15,290 nucleotides of DNA from WVZL01 sp041862375 (GCA_041862375.1 JBGVTE010000055.1:1-15290); one strand, 5' to 3'; positions 1 to 6,791 are shown, counted from the first letter of the stretch. The notes: generated by a model not told the origin, from the sequence alone. Translations and numbers: made by a program.

Positions 1-99
1 CATTGCGAGCGATCGAAGAGAGCGTGGCAATCTCATTGAAAACAAATAGATTAATGCCCTTCCTTAAGAGATTGCTTCATCGCTTCGCTCTTCGCAATG
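1..99. repeat. Imperfect long inverted repeat (dispersed palindromic element), cut by window edge
   Basis: The left arm (1-34, beginning CATTGCGAGCGATCGAAGAG) is an imperfect reverse complement of the right arm (68-99, ending CTCTTCGCAATG), with a 33-nt loop between them. Outer blocks CATTGCGA and GCAATCTC match their counterparts exactly. Similar CATTGCGAG...GCAATGA palindromes are, from memory, scattered in many copies through genomes of several bacterial phyla. The element is more GC-rich than its surroundings. It may extend left of the window. A translated reading frame across it (3-191) has no support as a gene. Confidence 0.7.
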
Positions 100-246
100 A
101 CAAGGCATCCCGTCACTTTGGGACAAATCCAATAATAACAGATATTTTTGTTAATGCAACGGATCTTTATCGGCTCTATGATGTTAGATGAAGTAAAAAA
201 GATATAATAATAATCTAAGTGTATAAAAAGAAAAAAAATAATTTTC

Positions 247-274
247 TTGACAATGAAACTTTTTATTGTATAAT
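247..274 (+). promoter_or_regulatory. Consensus sigma-70 promoter
   Basis: TTGACA at 247-252 and TATAAT at 269-274 are both perfect consensus hexamers, separated by 16 nt. The predicted start is near 281, about 270 nt before the AMIN-domain gene. It could drive that gene with a long leader or an unrecognised small RNA. Confidence 0.65.
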
Positions 275-334
275 TGTAACACATTTATGGTAGTAATAAT
301 TATACTATGTAGCAAGCTTAAATTCATGTAAGTG

Positions 335-359
335 AAAAACTCCTCCATAAGAGGGAGTT
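335..359 (-). terminator. Possible minus-strand intrinsic terminator
   Basis: Read on the minus strand, AACTCCCTC pairs with GAGGAGTT (one bulged base) around a TTATG loop and is followed by five T. No minus-strand gene lies immediately upstream of it in this window, so it may stop antisense transcription, be a remnant, or fold in the plus-strand leader instead. Confidence 0.3.
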
Positions 360-433
360 CAAAGTTACTTTCCCGGGTGTTGTCAGCGAGGGGGGAGTTC
401 TATATATCTCTGTTTCAAGTCAACTGTTTCAAT

Positions 434-462
434 TTGACATCAAATATGTACTGTGTTATTAG
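434..462 (+). promoter_or_regulatory. Second promoter for the AMIN-domain gene
   Basis: TTGACA at 434-439 is followed after 17 nt by TATTAG at 457-462. Predicted start near 469, giving a leader of about 86 nt. The -10 box matches consensus at four of six positions. Confidence 0.45.
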
Positions 463-554
463 TTTCTTTAATAAATACTGTGGAGAATAGATAAAAATAC
501 ATCAATATTCTAAAAATCAACATAGTTTATAGAAGATAGCTTAAATACGTTCTA

Positions 555-1628
555 ATGAAAAACATAAAAATAACCATTATTATAATTATTGCATCTGTCT
601 CTATTCTTTATTTCTTTTCAAATATATCAGCAGCTCAAGACAGGAGCTTGGGCAAATTAAAAAATATTAATCTTAACAGAATGGAAAATCAGCTCGAAGT
701 TCAAATTGTGCTTGATAAGTTCACCAACTACAGGAGTTTTACATTACTTAATCCTAATAGATTAGTTATTGATTTCTTCCAGGTTGATAGATTTTCGTGC
801 GATCCTTACATTGAAGTTAATAACTTTGGGGTGAATGTAATTAGAACAGCAAAGAACACTCCTGAAGTGACAAGGATTGTTTTTGACCTGGCTGAAAAAT
901 CACCTTCTTACACAATCAAAGAGAGTAAAATGGGGCTTACTATATTCTTTTTGTATGAAGAAGAAAGAGTAGTTGAAGAGAAAGAAACTAAGCCTTCAGA
1001 GAAAACAGAGGAACCGGCTCAAGTGAAGAAAGAGGAAGAGAGATCAGTAGAAAAGGTTCTCCCCACACTATTACAAGAAATTGACGAAGTTATGAAAGAG
1101 GAAGAAGAAATGGCTATTACTTTGGGTCTGGGCAGTGGAGCATATTTTTTTCATGGTACGGATTTACAAGATACATATGATAAGAGTTCTTTCTTTGCTT
1201 CTGCAGAAACTATCTTTAATATTCCTTTGAAGAAGTACGGGTACATAGGTGCTTCCTTAAATTTAAAGTACATTTTTGATACTGGCACAAGTGCGTTCAA
1301 TCAAGAAAAAATAAAGCTTGAGATTATACCCATTTCTTTCTCAGCTCTTTATTCAAGAAAATTTGGAAGGTTCTTTCCTTACATCGGGCTTGGCCTTGAT
1401 TATTATAACTACGAAGAAAATTTTCCTGATACTTCTGATAGATCTTCAATTTCTGGTTCAACGTGGGGTACAAATATTCAAGCGGGGATGTACTTCCAAT
1501 TAAATTCCTCCCTTCTTTTCAAACTGTTTTTTAAATACAGTAATGCACGAATGAAGGAGAATAATTTAGATATAAACTTGGGAGGAAATGAATACGGTTT
1601 GGCTTTTGCCTACAAATTTAAAATTTAA
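555..1628 (+). CDS. AMIN-domain protein with C-terminal outer-membrane beta-barrel
   Basis: 357 aa. The hydrophobic N-terminus (residues 5-26, ending near SAAQ) looks like a signal peptide. Residues about 32-133 match an AMIN domain, the all-beta module found in AmiC-type amidases and PilQ secretins that binds the cell wall or divisome; the NRLVIDFFQV segment and later TRIVFDLAE are typical strands. A Glu/Lys-rich, probably disordered linker (134-186) follows. Residues 187-357 alternate polar and aromatic residues in amphipathic strands with short turns, like the Omp_b-brl family, and end in a YKFKI-like C-terminal strand. Inferred role: an outer-membrane protein with a periplasmic wall-binding domain. 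No strong ribosome site precedes the ATG. The next gene starts 45 nt after the stop and is also a barrel, so the two may be co-transcribed. Assignment of AMIN is fairly firm; specific function is unknown. Confidence 0.78.
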   Translation: MKNIKITIIIIIASVSILYFFSNISAAQDRSLGKLKNINLNRMENQLEVQIVLDKFTNYRSFTLLNPNRLVIDFFQVDRFSCDPYIEVNNFGVNVIRTAKNTPEVTRIVFDLAEKSPSYTIKESKMGLTIFFLYEEERVVEEKETKPSEKTEEPAQVKKEEERSVEKVLPTLLQEIDEVMKEEEEMAITLGLGSGAYFFHGTDLQDTYDKSSFFASAETIFNIPLKKYGYIGASLNLKYIFDTGTSAFNQEKIKLEIIPISFSALYSRKFGRFFPYIGLGLDYYNYEENFPDTSDRSSISGSTWGTNIQAGMYFQLNSSLLFKLFFKYSNARMKENNLDINLGGNEYGLAFAYKFKI

Positions 1629-1673
1629 CTTTAGAGAAAATCCCATCCATAAATTCCTTTTTTGAAGCGAGAC

Positions 1674-2267
1674 ATGAAACGACTCATAAATTTTATTTTA
1701 GTAATGATGATGATCGCTCCCCTGTATGCGGAATTTAAAATTATAGGAGGAATAAATCATTCTAAGTACAATTCCTCTCCGAATGAGGAAAACATTACAT
1801 GGAGTAACAAGTTTGGATTTCTCGGTGGCATTGGCTTAGAAAGAGGATTTACGCCTAATTTGATATTTGAATTTGATTTTCTATTCTTCCAGAAAGGGGG
1901 CAATGCTCGATTCTCCGATTCAAAAATGAAATATTCTTTAAACGTAGTCAGCATTCCAATATTAGTCAAGAATAAGTTTATCTACGGGACATCCCCTTAC
2001 ATACTCGGAGGAGTTGAGTTTTCTTCAATTCTGTCTCATAAATCAAAAGTAGAAGGAGAAGAAGCGGAAGACTTGAAGGATAACACTAAGAGTATTGATT
2101 TTGGCTTTGTTTTGGGCTGTGGTTTTGAAATAGAGTTGAAAGAATTTTTTTATTTTTTTATTGAAGCTCGCTACCATCTTGGACAGAGAAATATAGTAAG
2201 CAGTATTGTTGAAGATCAACCAATAAGAACCAGAGCAATGTTAGTGGTAATAGGAATTAAATCTTAA
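1674..2267 (+). CDS. PorT-like outer-membrane beta-barrel protein
   Basis: 197 aa from the ATG at 1674. This start gives a compact signal peptide (residues 1-19, cleavage after LYA); an in-frame TTG at 1662 would only add MKRD before it. The mature part resembles the outer-membrane beta-barrel domain 2 (PorT-type) family: a KIIGGINHSKY opening strand, a central FEFDFLFFQKGG segment, a YILGGVEFS strand, and a final strand with FFIEARYHLGQRNI. About eight amphipathic strands are expected. It lies 45 nt behind the AMIN/barrel gene on the same strand and probably shares its transcript. No catalytic motif is present; such small barrels are often structural or adhesin-like. No strong ribosome site is visible. 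Confidence 0.72.
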   Translation: MKRLINFILVMMMIAPLYAEFKIIGGINHSKYNSSPNEENITWSNKFGFLGGIGLERGFTPNLIFEFDFLFFQKGGNARFSDSKMKYSLNVVSIPILVKNKFIYGTSPYILGGVEFSSILSHKSKVEGEEAEDLKDNTKSIDFGFVLGCGFEIELKEFFYFFIEARYHLGQRNIVSSIVEDQPIRTRAMLVVIGIKS

Positions 2268-2346
2268 GTATACTGAAAAACTTAATCTATACATTAGAGA
2301 ATACAGAAAAGGGAAAACTGGTAGTAATCACTAAATCTTATATGTT

Positions 2347-2367
2347 CCTCGTTTATGTTTAATGAGG
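2347..2367 (+). terminator. Weak hairpin after the barrel gene pair
   Basis: CCTCGTT at 2347-2353 pairs with AATGAGG at 2361-2367 (one G-T pair) around a 7-nt loop. The sequence after it (CATTTATTCC) is only modestly T-rich, so termination is uncertain. Confidence 0.22.
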
Positions 2368-2449
2368 CATTTATTCCAGAGATACAAATCTGAAAAGAAA
2401 AAGGGATAGAGATTCTGAGTTGTTTTTAGAGTGACACCGGAGTCGGAGG

Positions 2450-2477
2450 TTGACGCAGGTTTAAAATTTACTATATT
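2450..2477 (+). promoter_or_regulatory. Promoter of the MinD-like/HTH gene pair
   Basis: TTGACG at 2450-2455 and TATATT at 2472-2477 are separated by 16 nt, each one mismatch from consensus. Predicted start near 2484, about 33 nt before the ATG at 2517. Confidence 0.6.
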
Positions 2478-2516
2478 GTTAAATAAACATTAAAAATATA
2501 AGATTATTGTTTGAAA

Positions 2517-3449
2517 ATGGAAAGGGTAAATAGGGATAAAGAAGGTAAAATCTGGGCCATTGGTGGGGGCAAAGGTGGGACGGGTAAGTCTTTCATAACA
2601 AGCAGTATAGGCACATATTTAGCTGGAAAGGGAAATAAAGTTGTCCTGATAGATGTTGATATTGGTGGAGCAAATCTCCATACGATTCTCGGGATAAAAA
2701 GGCCCAGAAAATCTTTGACTGATTTCTTTGAGACAAAATTACCTCTCTATCAACTTACTGTTAAGACTGGAATAGAGGATATGTATTTGATAACCGGGGA
2801 TATCCATTCTCTTTCCTCTGATAACATTAAATTCTTTCAAAAACTCAGACTATTCAGGCATATAATGAAATTGAATACACAATATGCTCTTATTGATTTA
2901 GGTTCCGGCAGCCATACCAATACAATCGATACATTTCTTATTGCTGATAAGATGATTGCTGTTGTAGAACCAGAGATACTATCTATTGAGAATATGTATC
3001 ACTTTATAAAGAATGCATTGTTCAGAAAAGTAAAAGTCTCGTTGAGAGCTCATGGTTTTAGAGAAATCGTTGATCACATGTGGATGAGCAGGAAGCGATA
3101 CAAGATAAAAAACCTGAAGGATTTGATCGATTCACTCAAGGGATTTTCATACATAGGAGATATTCTTGCCGAGGAGCTCTCCGATTTTACGATTTATCTC
3201 ATCTTAAACAAGGTAAGAACCGGACAAGACATACTTGTTGGTTCCTCTATAAAAAGTATATTCATGAAGTATCTTGGGATAGAATGCCAATTTGTTGGGT
3301 ACATTGAACACGATGACTCGGTCTGGAGGTCTATGCGAAGGAGACAGCCATTTATGTTGAATTATGCATCATCGCCTTGTACAAAGGAGATAGAAACTTC
3401 TACAGAGAATTTAATCAAGGGAAATGAAATAAAATTGCCGAGAGTGTGA
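2517..3449 (+). CDS. MinD/ParA/FlhG-type P-loop ATPase
   Basis: 310 aa from ATG 2517 (an in-frame TTG at 2511 would add two residues; neither has a clear ribosome site). The deviant Walker A motif GGGKGGTGKS (residues 16-25) carries the signature Lys19 and Lys24 typical of dimerising MinD/ParA ATPases. Asp48 lies in the LIDVDIGGAN switch, and Walker B-like ALIDLGSG has Asp127. A basic segment of about 50 residues (roughly 168-220) sits before the LILNKVR strand (228-234), longer than in classical MinD. The C-terminus lacks an obvious MinD-type amphipathic membrane helix. Such ATPases position cell structures or DNA through nucleotide-dependent dimerisation. No minC, minE, parB or flagellar gene is nearby. 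Its stop overlaps a possible GTG of the next gene, so the two are probably translationally coupled. Family is firm, role is inferred. Confidence 0.85.
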   Translation: MERVNRDKEGKIWAIGGGKGGTGKSFITSSIGTYLAGKGNKVVLIDVDIGGANLHTILGIKRPRKSLTDFFETKLPLYQLTVKTGIEDMYLITGDIHSLSSDNIKFFQKLRLFRHIMKLNTQYALIDLGSGSHTNTIDTFLIADKMIAVVEPEILSIENMYHFIKNALFRKVKVSLRAHGFREIVDHMWMSRKRYKIKNLKDLIDSLKGFSYIGDILAEELSDFTIYLILNKVRTGQDILVGSSIKSIFMKYLGIECQFVGYIEHDDSVWRSMRRRQPFMLNYASSPCTKEIETSTENLIKGNEIKLPRV

Positions 3450-3451
3450 TC

Positions 3452-4012
3452 ATGTCGAGAGAAGATCATAAATACTATTTTGAGGTTCTTGAACTTAGTC
3501 CTGATGCTACATTGTCTGAAATAGAGTATGCATACCATCATCTGAAACGCTTGTATTCCACCGACTCAATTGCCATAGCTCCACTAGCAGAAGAGTTCTC
3601 CGGCAAGGGAAAGAAGAAGATATTGGAGCAAATTGAAGAGGCATACACAAGACTTAAAATCTTGTTAAAAAATGAACAGAGCATACCGCCTCAGAAAAAA
3701 TCCTCTGTTTCAAAAGATGATCTCAAGAGTGAGAAAGATGATAGCATTTTGTTCAGCGGCCCAGGATTGAGGCGAGTACGAGAGAAGCTTGCCATAGGTT
3801 TGTATGAGATTTCACTCAGCACTAAGATACGTTTAGAGCTTCTGGAGAACATCGAGCATGAAAGGTTTGAACTTCTTCCTCAGGAGGTTTATCTCAAACA
3901 GCATTTAAGGAACTATGCCAGTTATCTCTCACTTGTGCCCAAAAAAGTAGTTGATGATTATATCGAAAGGTACAGGGCGTGGAAGAGTAGAGACGAAGAT
4001 AATACTTATTGA
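3452..4012 (+). CDS. J-like domain plus RodZ-type helix-turn-helix protein
   Basis: 186 aa from ATG 3452; a GTG at 3446, overlapping the ATPase stop by four bases, is an equally possible start adding two residues. Residues 7-70 resemble a J domain (YYFEVLELSPDATLSEIEYAY, then EQIEEAYTRLK), but the catalytic HPD tripeptide is missing, so Hsp70 stimulation is unlikely. A polar linker (73-98) follows. Residues 104-175 match the RodZ/HTH_25 fold: GLRRVREKLAIGLYEISLST, KIRLELLENIEHERFELLP, EVYLKQHLRNYASYLSL. Unlike RodZ there is no transmembrane segment after the helix-turn-helix. In RodZ this domain binds MreB; elsewhere it may bind DNA. Here it is more likely a partner or adaptor of the ATPase encoded just upstream. 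Domain calls are good; the function is not known. Confidence 0.8.
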   Translation: MSREDHKYYFEVLELSPDATLSEIEYAYHHLKRLYSTDSIAIAPLAEEFSGKGKKKILEQIEEAYTRLKILLKNEQSIPPQKKSSVSKDDLKSEKDDSILFSGPGLRRVREKLAIGLYEISLSTKIRLELLENIEHERFELLPQEVYLKQHLRNYASYLSLVPKKVVDDYIERYRAWKSRDEDNTY

Positions 4013-4391
4013 TTTAAAAACAGTCAATGTCACACTTCCTATGATGAAATACAGTGGAGAAGAATTTTGTCAGCTCCTCCTTTGAACTGCTATCTCATTA
4101 ACAAGGCCTGATCTTTACTTCATACGACCTTCTTCACCGTATACCCACGCTTTTCTTTCTTTATCACGGAAAAAAAGATGCTTACTTCATTATAGAGGAA
4201 GTCGGAAATTGGAGTTGAGTATTATGTGTAAGGGCTTGGTTTTTTGAGATAAGTGTGATAAATAGAAAATCTCTGGATATATTTGTAATAAAGCTGTGAT
4301 GGGTTGTGTAAAGAGGAAATTTTAAGCAAGTGAGATTATTCATACTGCGGGAAGAGCTCACAGGCGCTTTTTGAGTGCAATGGAGTAAAAG
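4013..4391. other. 379-bp intergenic stretch without a recognised gene
   Basis: I found no supported coding frame, RNA gene or clear terminator here. The base composition is close to the flanks. A poor promoter-like pair (TTGGTT 4236-4241 and TAAATA 4259-4264, 17-nt spacer) might serve the TPR gene at 4392 but is too weak to call. It may contain decayed sequence; I could not identify an ancestor. Confidence 0.4.
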
Positions 4392-5048
4392 ATGAAGAGA
4401 ATAAAACGAAAACAGCTCAAAGAAGATGAATTTGTCACAACTATAAACAAGATTATTCGCTTCATAAAGAAGAGAACAAAAGAGCTTATAGCTCTAGTAG
4501 TCATAGTACTAATAGGGATTTTAATTTTTGCGGGTGTAAGATTTGTAAAAAGCCGCATTAACAAAAGAGAAGCTCGCACACTCTCTCAGATTATCAAGTT
4601 GAACTCTGAACTGAATGATAATCCTGATAGTGTAGAGAAGTTAGAAGAATTAGCTGGTGGCGGAAAGTTTTCAGCTTTGGCGAATGTTTATTTGGCAACG
4701 TATTGGATAGAGAATGGGGACTTTGACCGAGCAATATCTTTACTTGAAAAAGTAGAAAAAGGGAAAAAGGATATCTTTTATTTTCAGGCTAAAGATTTGT
4801 TGGCTAAAATTTATATGAGAAAGAAAAACTATGATAAAGCTATAGAGATTTATAAAAGAATCGAAGAAGATAATCCCTCCGTGTATTCTCTTGATGTAAT
4901 TCTTTTTAATCTTGCTGAAGCTTATGAGAAAAAGGGAGATGTAGAAGGGGCCTTAGCACTTTATAAAAGGATTAAAGAGCAGTTTCCTATGACTTCCTAT
5001 GGCTACGATGCTTCTCAAAAAGTTTTGAGACTGGAAAAGGAGAAATAA
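4392..5048 (+). CDS. Membrane-anchored TPR protein, YfgM-like
   Basis: 218 aa. A strongly basic N-terminus (KRIKRKQLK) is followed by one membrane helix at about residues 31-51 (ELIALVVIVLIGILIFAGVRF), giving the N-in, C-out layout of YfgM/TPR_21 proteins, which act with the Sec translocon and periplasmic chaperones. The rest is helical repeats: SALANVYLATYWIENGDFDR, QAKDLLAKIYMRKKNYDKAI and LFNLAEAYEKKGDVEGALAL fit tetratricopeptide units with the expected W/Y-G/A-Y-P pattern. GGAG at 4382-4385, six nt before the ATG, is a reasonable ribosome site. In E. coli yfgM sits beside bamB and der; here it stands alone, with the ferredoxin gene downstream having its own promoter. A generic TPR scaffold is the main alternative. 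Confidence 0.72.
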   Translation: MKRIKRKQLKEDEFVTTINKIIRFIKKRTKELIALVVIVLIGILIFAGVRFVKSRINKREARTLSQIIKLNSELNDNPDSVEKLEELAGGGKFSALANVYLATYWIENGDFDRAISLLEKVEKGKKDIFYFQAKDLLAKIYMRKKNYDKAIEIYKRIEEDNPSVYSLDVILFNLAEAYEKKGDVEGALALYKRIKEQFPMTSYGYDASQKVLRLEKEK

Positions 5049-5057
5049 TTTAGACTA

Positions 5058-5085
5058 TTGTATATTCAGAAAAAATTTATATAAT
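5058..5085 (+). promoter_or_regulatory. Promoter of the ferredoxin gene
   Basis: TTGTAT at 5058-5063 and a perfect TATAAT at 5080-5085 are spaced by 16 nt. A second TATAAT at 5095-5100 overlaps the leader. Start predicted near 5092, just ahead of the ribosome site. Confidence 0.5.
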
Positions 5086-5102
5086 ATTTTTTTATATAAT
5101 TT

Positions 5103-5108
5103 AGGAGG
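5103..5108 (+). promoter_or_regulatory. Strong Shine-Dalgarno site of the ferredoxin gene
   Basis: AGGAGG six nt before the ATG at 5115. It is the best ribosome site in the window among recognised genes and contrasts with several neighbours that have none, which suggests a high expression level. Confidence 0.85.
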
Positions 5109-5114
5109 ATATAA

Positions 5115-5366
5115 ATGGCTTACTTGATTACAGAAGAATGTATCAACTGCGGAGCCTGTGAACCAGAATGTCCTAATGAGGCTATCTCTGCTAGCGACGA
5201 AATTTATATTATTGATCCTGACAAATGTACAGAGTGTGTTGGGCATTTTGATGAGTCCCAATGTGTAGCTGTGTGCCCCGTTGATTGCTGTGTTCCTGAT
5301 CCAGACCATAAAGAGACAAAAGAAGAGCTGATGGGAAAATATAAAAGACTCCAGGAAGAAGGATAG
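5115..5366 (+). CDS. yfhL: YfhL-type 2[4Fe-4S] ferredoxin
   Basis: 83 aa, the usual length. The first cluster motif is C9-x2-C12-x2-C15-x3-C19-P; the second is C38-x2-C41-x8-C50-x3-C54-P, with the eight-residue insertion (VGHFDESQ) between its second and third cysteines. This insertion and the C-terminal tail (DPDHKETKEELMGKYKRLQE) are characteristic of the Allochromatium vinosum/YfhL ferredoxins, which have very low and unequal cluster potentials. Two further cysteines (C58, C59) follow the second motif. It is a soluble cytoplasmic electron carrier; its partner enzyme is not apparent from the neighbours. It has its own promoter, a strong ribosome site and a strong terminator, so it is probably a single-gene unit. 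Confidence 0.95.
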   Translation: MAYLITEECINCGACEPECPNEAISASDEIYIIDPDKCTECVGHFDESQCVAVCPVDCCVPDPDHKETKEELMGKYKRLQEEG

Positions 5367-5390
5367 TTTTTCATAGTCTATTTTAGCCTG

Positions 5391-5423
5391 AATAGGAGTG
5401 ATGTGAATCGCTCCTATTTTTTT
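5391..5423 (+). terminator. Rho-independent terminator after the ferredoxin gene
   Basis: AATAGGAGTGAT (5391-5402) pairs over 12 bp with ATCGCTCCTATT (5407-5418), with one G-T pair and a GTGA loop, followed by a T run through 5423. It ends only 9 nt before the ATG of the protease gene. Confidence 0.9.
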
Positions 5424-5432
5424 ATATAAAAA

Positions 5433-6413
5433 ATGGAAGAACCACAGAGAGAAATTCCTGGCTATACAGAAAAGCCCTATTCTTTATTTACCGGTAGAAG
5501 AATCTGGCTGAATGTTTTTCTTTTTGTCGTTACAGTGGTTTCTACATTTCTGGTTGGGCTTATACACAGTGTGAGTTTTAAATATGCTGATGTTCTCAGT
5601 GAAAAACCTGAAACGGCTTTAGACATAAGTATTTTTAATGACTCTCAGGTTATATCTTTAGGCATTATCTATGCAGTTGTGCTTATAGGTATTGTACTGG
5701 GACATGAGTGTGGACATTATTTAACTTGCCAGTATTATAAAATCAAAGCTACTCTTCCGTATTTCATACCTGCTCCTCCGCCGACTCTTATCGGCACTCT
5801 TGGTGCTTTTATCAAGATTAAATCACCTATTACCAGAAAACAACAACTCTTTGATATCGGAATTGCAGGTCCGTTAATAAGTTTTATCCTTTCACTTCCA
5901 GCCCTTGCCTATGGGCTGTCTCACTCGAAAGTGATTCCTCCTATTCCCAAAGGGGAAGCTCTAGTTTTTGGTGAGCCTCTCCTTCTAAAACTTTTAGGAA
6001 GTATGATTTTGAAGGACATTCCCACTGGGTATGATATCCTTATCCATCCGATTGCCTTTGCCGGGTGGGTTGGTATTCTTGTTACTTCCTTTAATCTCTT
6101 TCCTGTGGGTCAGCTTGATGGCGGCCATATTTCATATGCGCTTTTAGGTCAGAAATCAAGAGTGCTGGCGCGCATTTTCCTCTTTGTTTTTATTATCATG
6201 GGAGTTGTATTTTGGATAGGCTGGTTTATTTGGGCTTTTATTATCCTTGTACTCGGATTGAAACATCCTAGGATTATTGATGAAGAAACGCCTCTTTCGC
6301 CCCAGAGGAAATTTTTAGGGTTCATGGCTTTGGTGATTTTTATTCTTTCATTTATCCCTGATCCGATAAAAGGGTACAATTTATTTGATATGATAGGGCA
6401 ATTTTGGTTTTAA
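5433..6413 (+). CDS. Site-2-type intramembrane zinc metalloprotease (M50, EGY-like)
   Basis: 326 aa, multi-spanning membrane protein. The zinc motif H91-E92-C93-G94-H95 (HExxH) lies in a membrane helix (VVLIGIVLGHECGHYL), and the third ligand Asp229 is in N221-L-F-P-V-G-Q-L-D-G-G231, the NPxxxxDG-type motif of S2P. The YYKIKATLPYFIPAPPPTLI and GTLGAFIKIKSPI segments resemble plant and bacterial EGY-type members of the family, which lack a PDZ domain. Hydrophobic helices occur near 25-45, 74-94, 142-162, 207-225, 246-276 and 294-309. Such proteases cleave membrane-bound regulators; no obvious anti-sigma partner is adjacent. The ATG follows the ferredoxin terminator by 9 nt and has no ribosome site, so transcription and translation initiation are unclear. 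Both catalytic motifs are intact. Confidence 0.92.
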   Translation: MEEPQREIPGYTEKPYSLFTGRRIWLNVFLFVVTVVSTFLVGLIHSVSFKYADVLSEKPETALDISIFNDSQVISLGIIYAVVLIGIVLGHECGHYLTCQYYKIKATLPYFIPAPPPTLIGTLGAFIKIKSPITRKQQLFDIGIAGPLISFILSLPALAYGLSHSKVIPPIPKGEALVFGEPLLLKLLGSMILKDIPTGYDILIHPIAFAGWVGILVTSFNLFPVGQLDGGHISYALLGQKSRVLARIFLFVFIIMGVVFWIGWFIWAFIILVLGLKHPRIIDEETPLSPQRKFLGFMALVIFILSFIPDPIKGYNLFDMIGQFWF

Positions 6414-6452
6414 AAGTTTTTCACAAAATCGGTGGAAATGTTGTGGAAATAT

Positions 6453-6479
6453 CATTAAAATTAATACATAATTTTAATG
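6453..6479. repeat. Perfect 11-bp inverted repeat, 5-nt loop
   Basis: CATTAAAATTA (6453-6463), loop ATACA, TAATTTTAATG (6469-6479). It lies 40 nt after the protease stop. There is no T run after it on either strand, so it is a poor terminator; it could be an operator or a weak transcript end. Confidence 0.6.
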
Positions 6480-6658
6480 TATTATTGAAAATATGACATT
6501 TTGCACAAAATTTAGTCACGCTAGTTAAGTTATTGAAAATAAATGAATTAAAAATTTGTTGAAAATAATTAAGTTACGGAGAAATTCAAACCTGACACTA
6601 TTACATGGAGCATACTGTTTATGAATATATCATATGACTTTTTTCTCGTATGTATGAC

Positions 6659-6686
6659 TTGAAGTAAATGGTAAGTGTCTTATTTT
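6659..6686 (+). promoter_or_regulatory. Possible promoter of the zinc-ribbon gene
   Basis: TTGAAG at 6659-6664 and TATTTT at 6681-6686, 16-nt spacer, four of six matches in each box. The leader would be about 100 nt. Confidence 0.25.
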
Positions 6687-6791
6687 TGTGACAGAAGATT
6701 GTAAGATAGATCAGGATGGAGCTTCAATCAATTTCACGGATTTAGAGACACTTCCATAAGGGGAGTAAAGAACAAGAAAGGATAGAAGGGA

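Larger units (their letters stand above)
102..554. other. Non-coding region upstream of the AMIN-domain gene
   Basis: No convincing gene is seen here. It holds two good sigma-70-type promoters (247-274 and 434-462) facing the AMIN gene, and a small hairpin at 338-359 that reads as a terminator only on the minus strand. If transcription starts from the first promoter, the leader would be about 270 nt, but I recognise no riboswitch fold in it. Confidence 0.5.
6414..6791. other. 378-bp AT-rich intergenic region with hairpin and short repeats
   Basis: No gene is supported here. It contains a perfect 11-bp inverted repeat (6453-6479), three near-identical 12-mers of the form TTATTGAAAATA (6482-6493, 6530-6541, 6556-6567) and a possible weak promoter (6659-6686) for the zinc-ribbon gene. 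Confidence 0.5.

Noticed and set aside
3..191. Open frame of about 62 codons at the left edge
   Set aside because: It runs through the inverted-repeat element and has no ribosome site or protein-like features.
281..434. Riboswitch in the long leader
   Set aside because: I compared by eye with remembered cores of c-di-GMP, TPP, SAM, cobalamin and glycine types and found no match.
4013..4391. Possible decayed gene in the gap
   Set aside because: Short frames on both strands gave no recognisable motif or continuous similarity to a known family.
6421..6452. DnaA-box-like sequences (TTTTTCACA, TTGTGGAAAT) suggesting an origin
   Set aside because: Each differs from the TTATCCACA consensus by two or more bases and no dnaA, dnaN or gidA gene is near.
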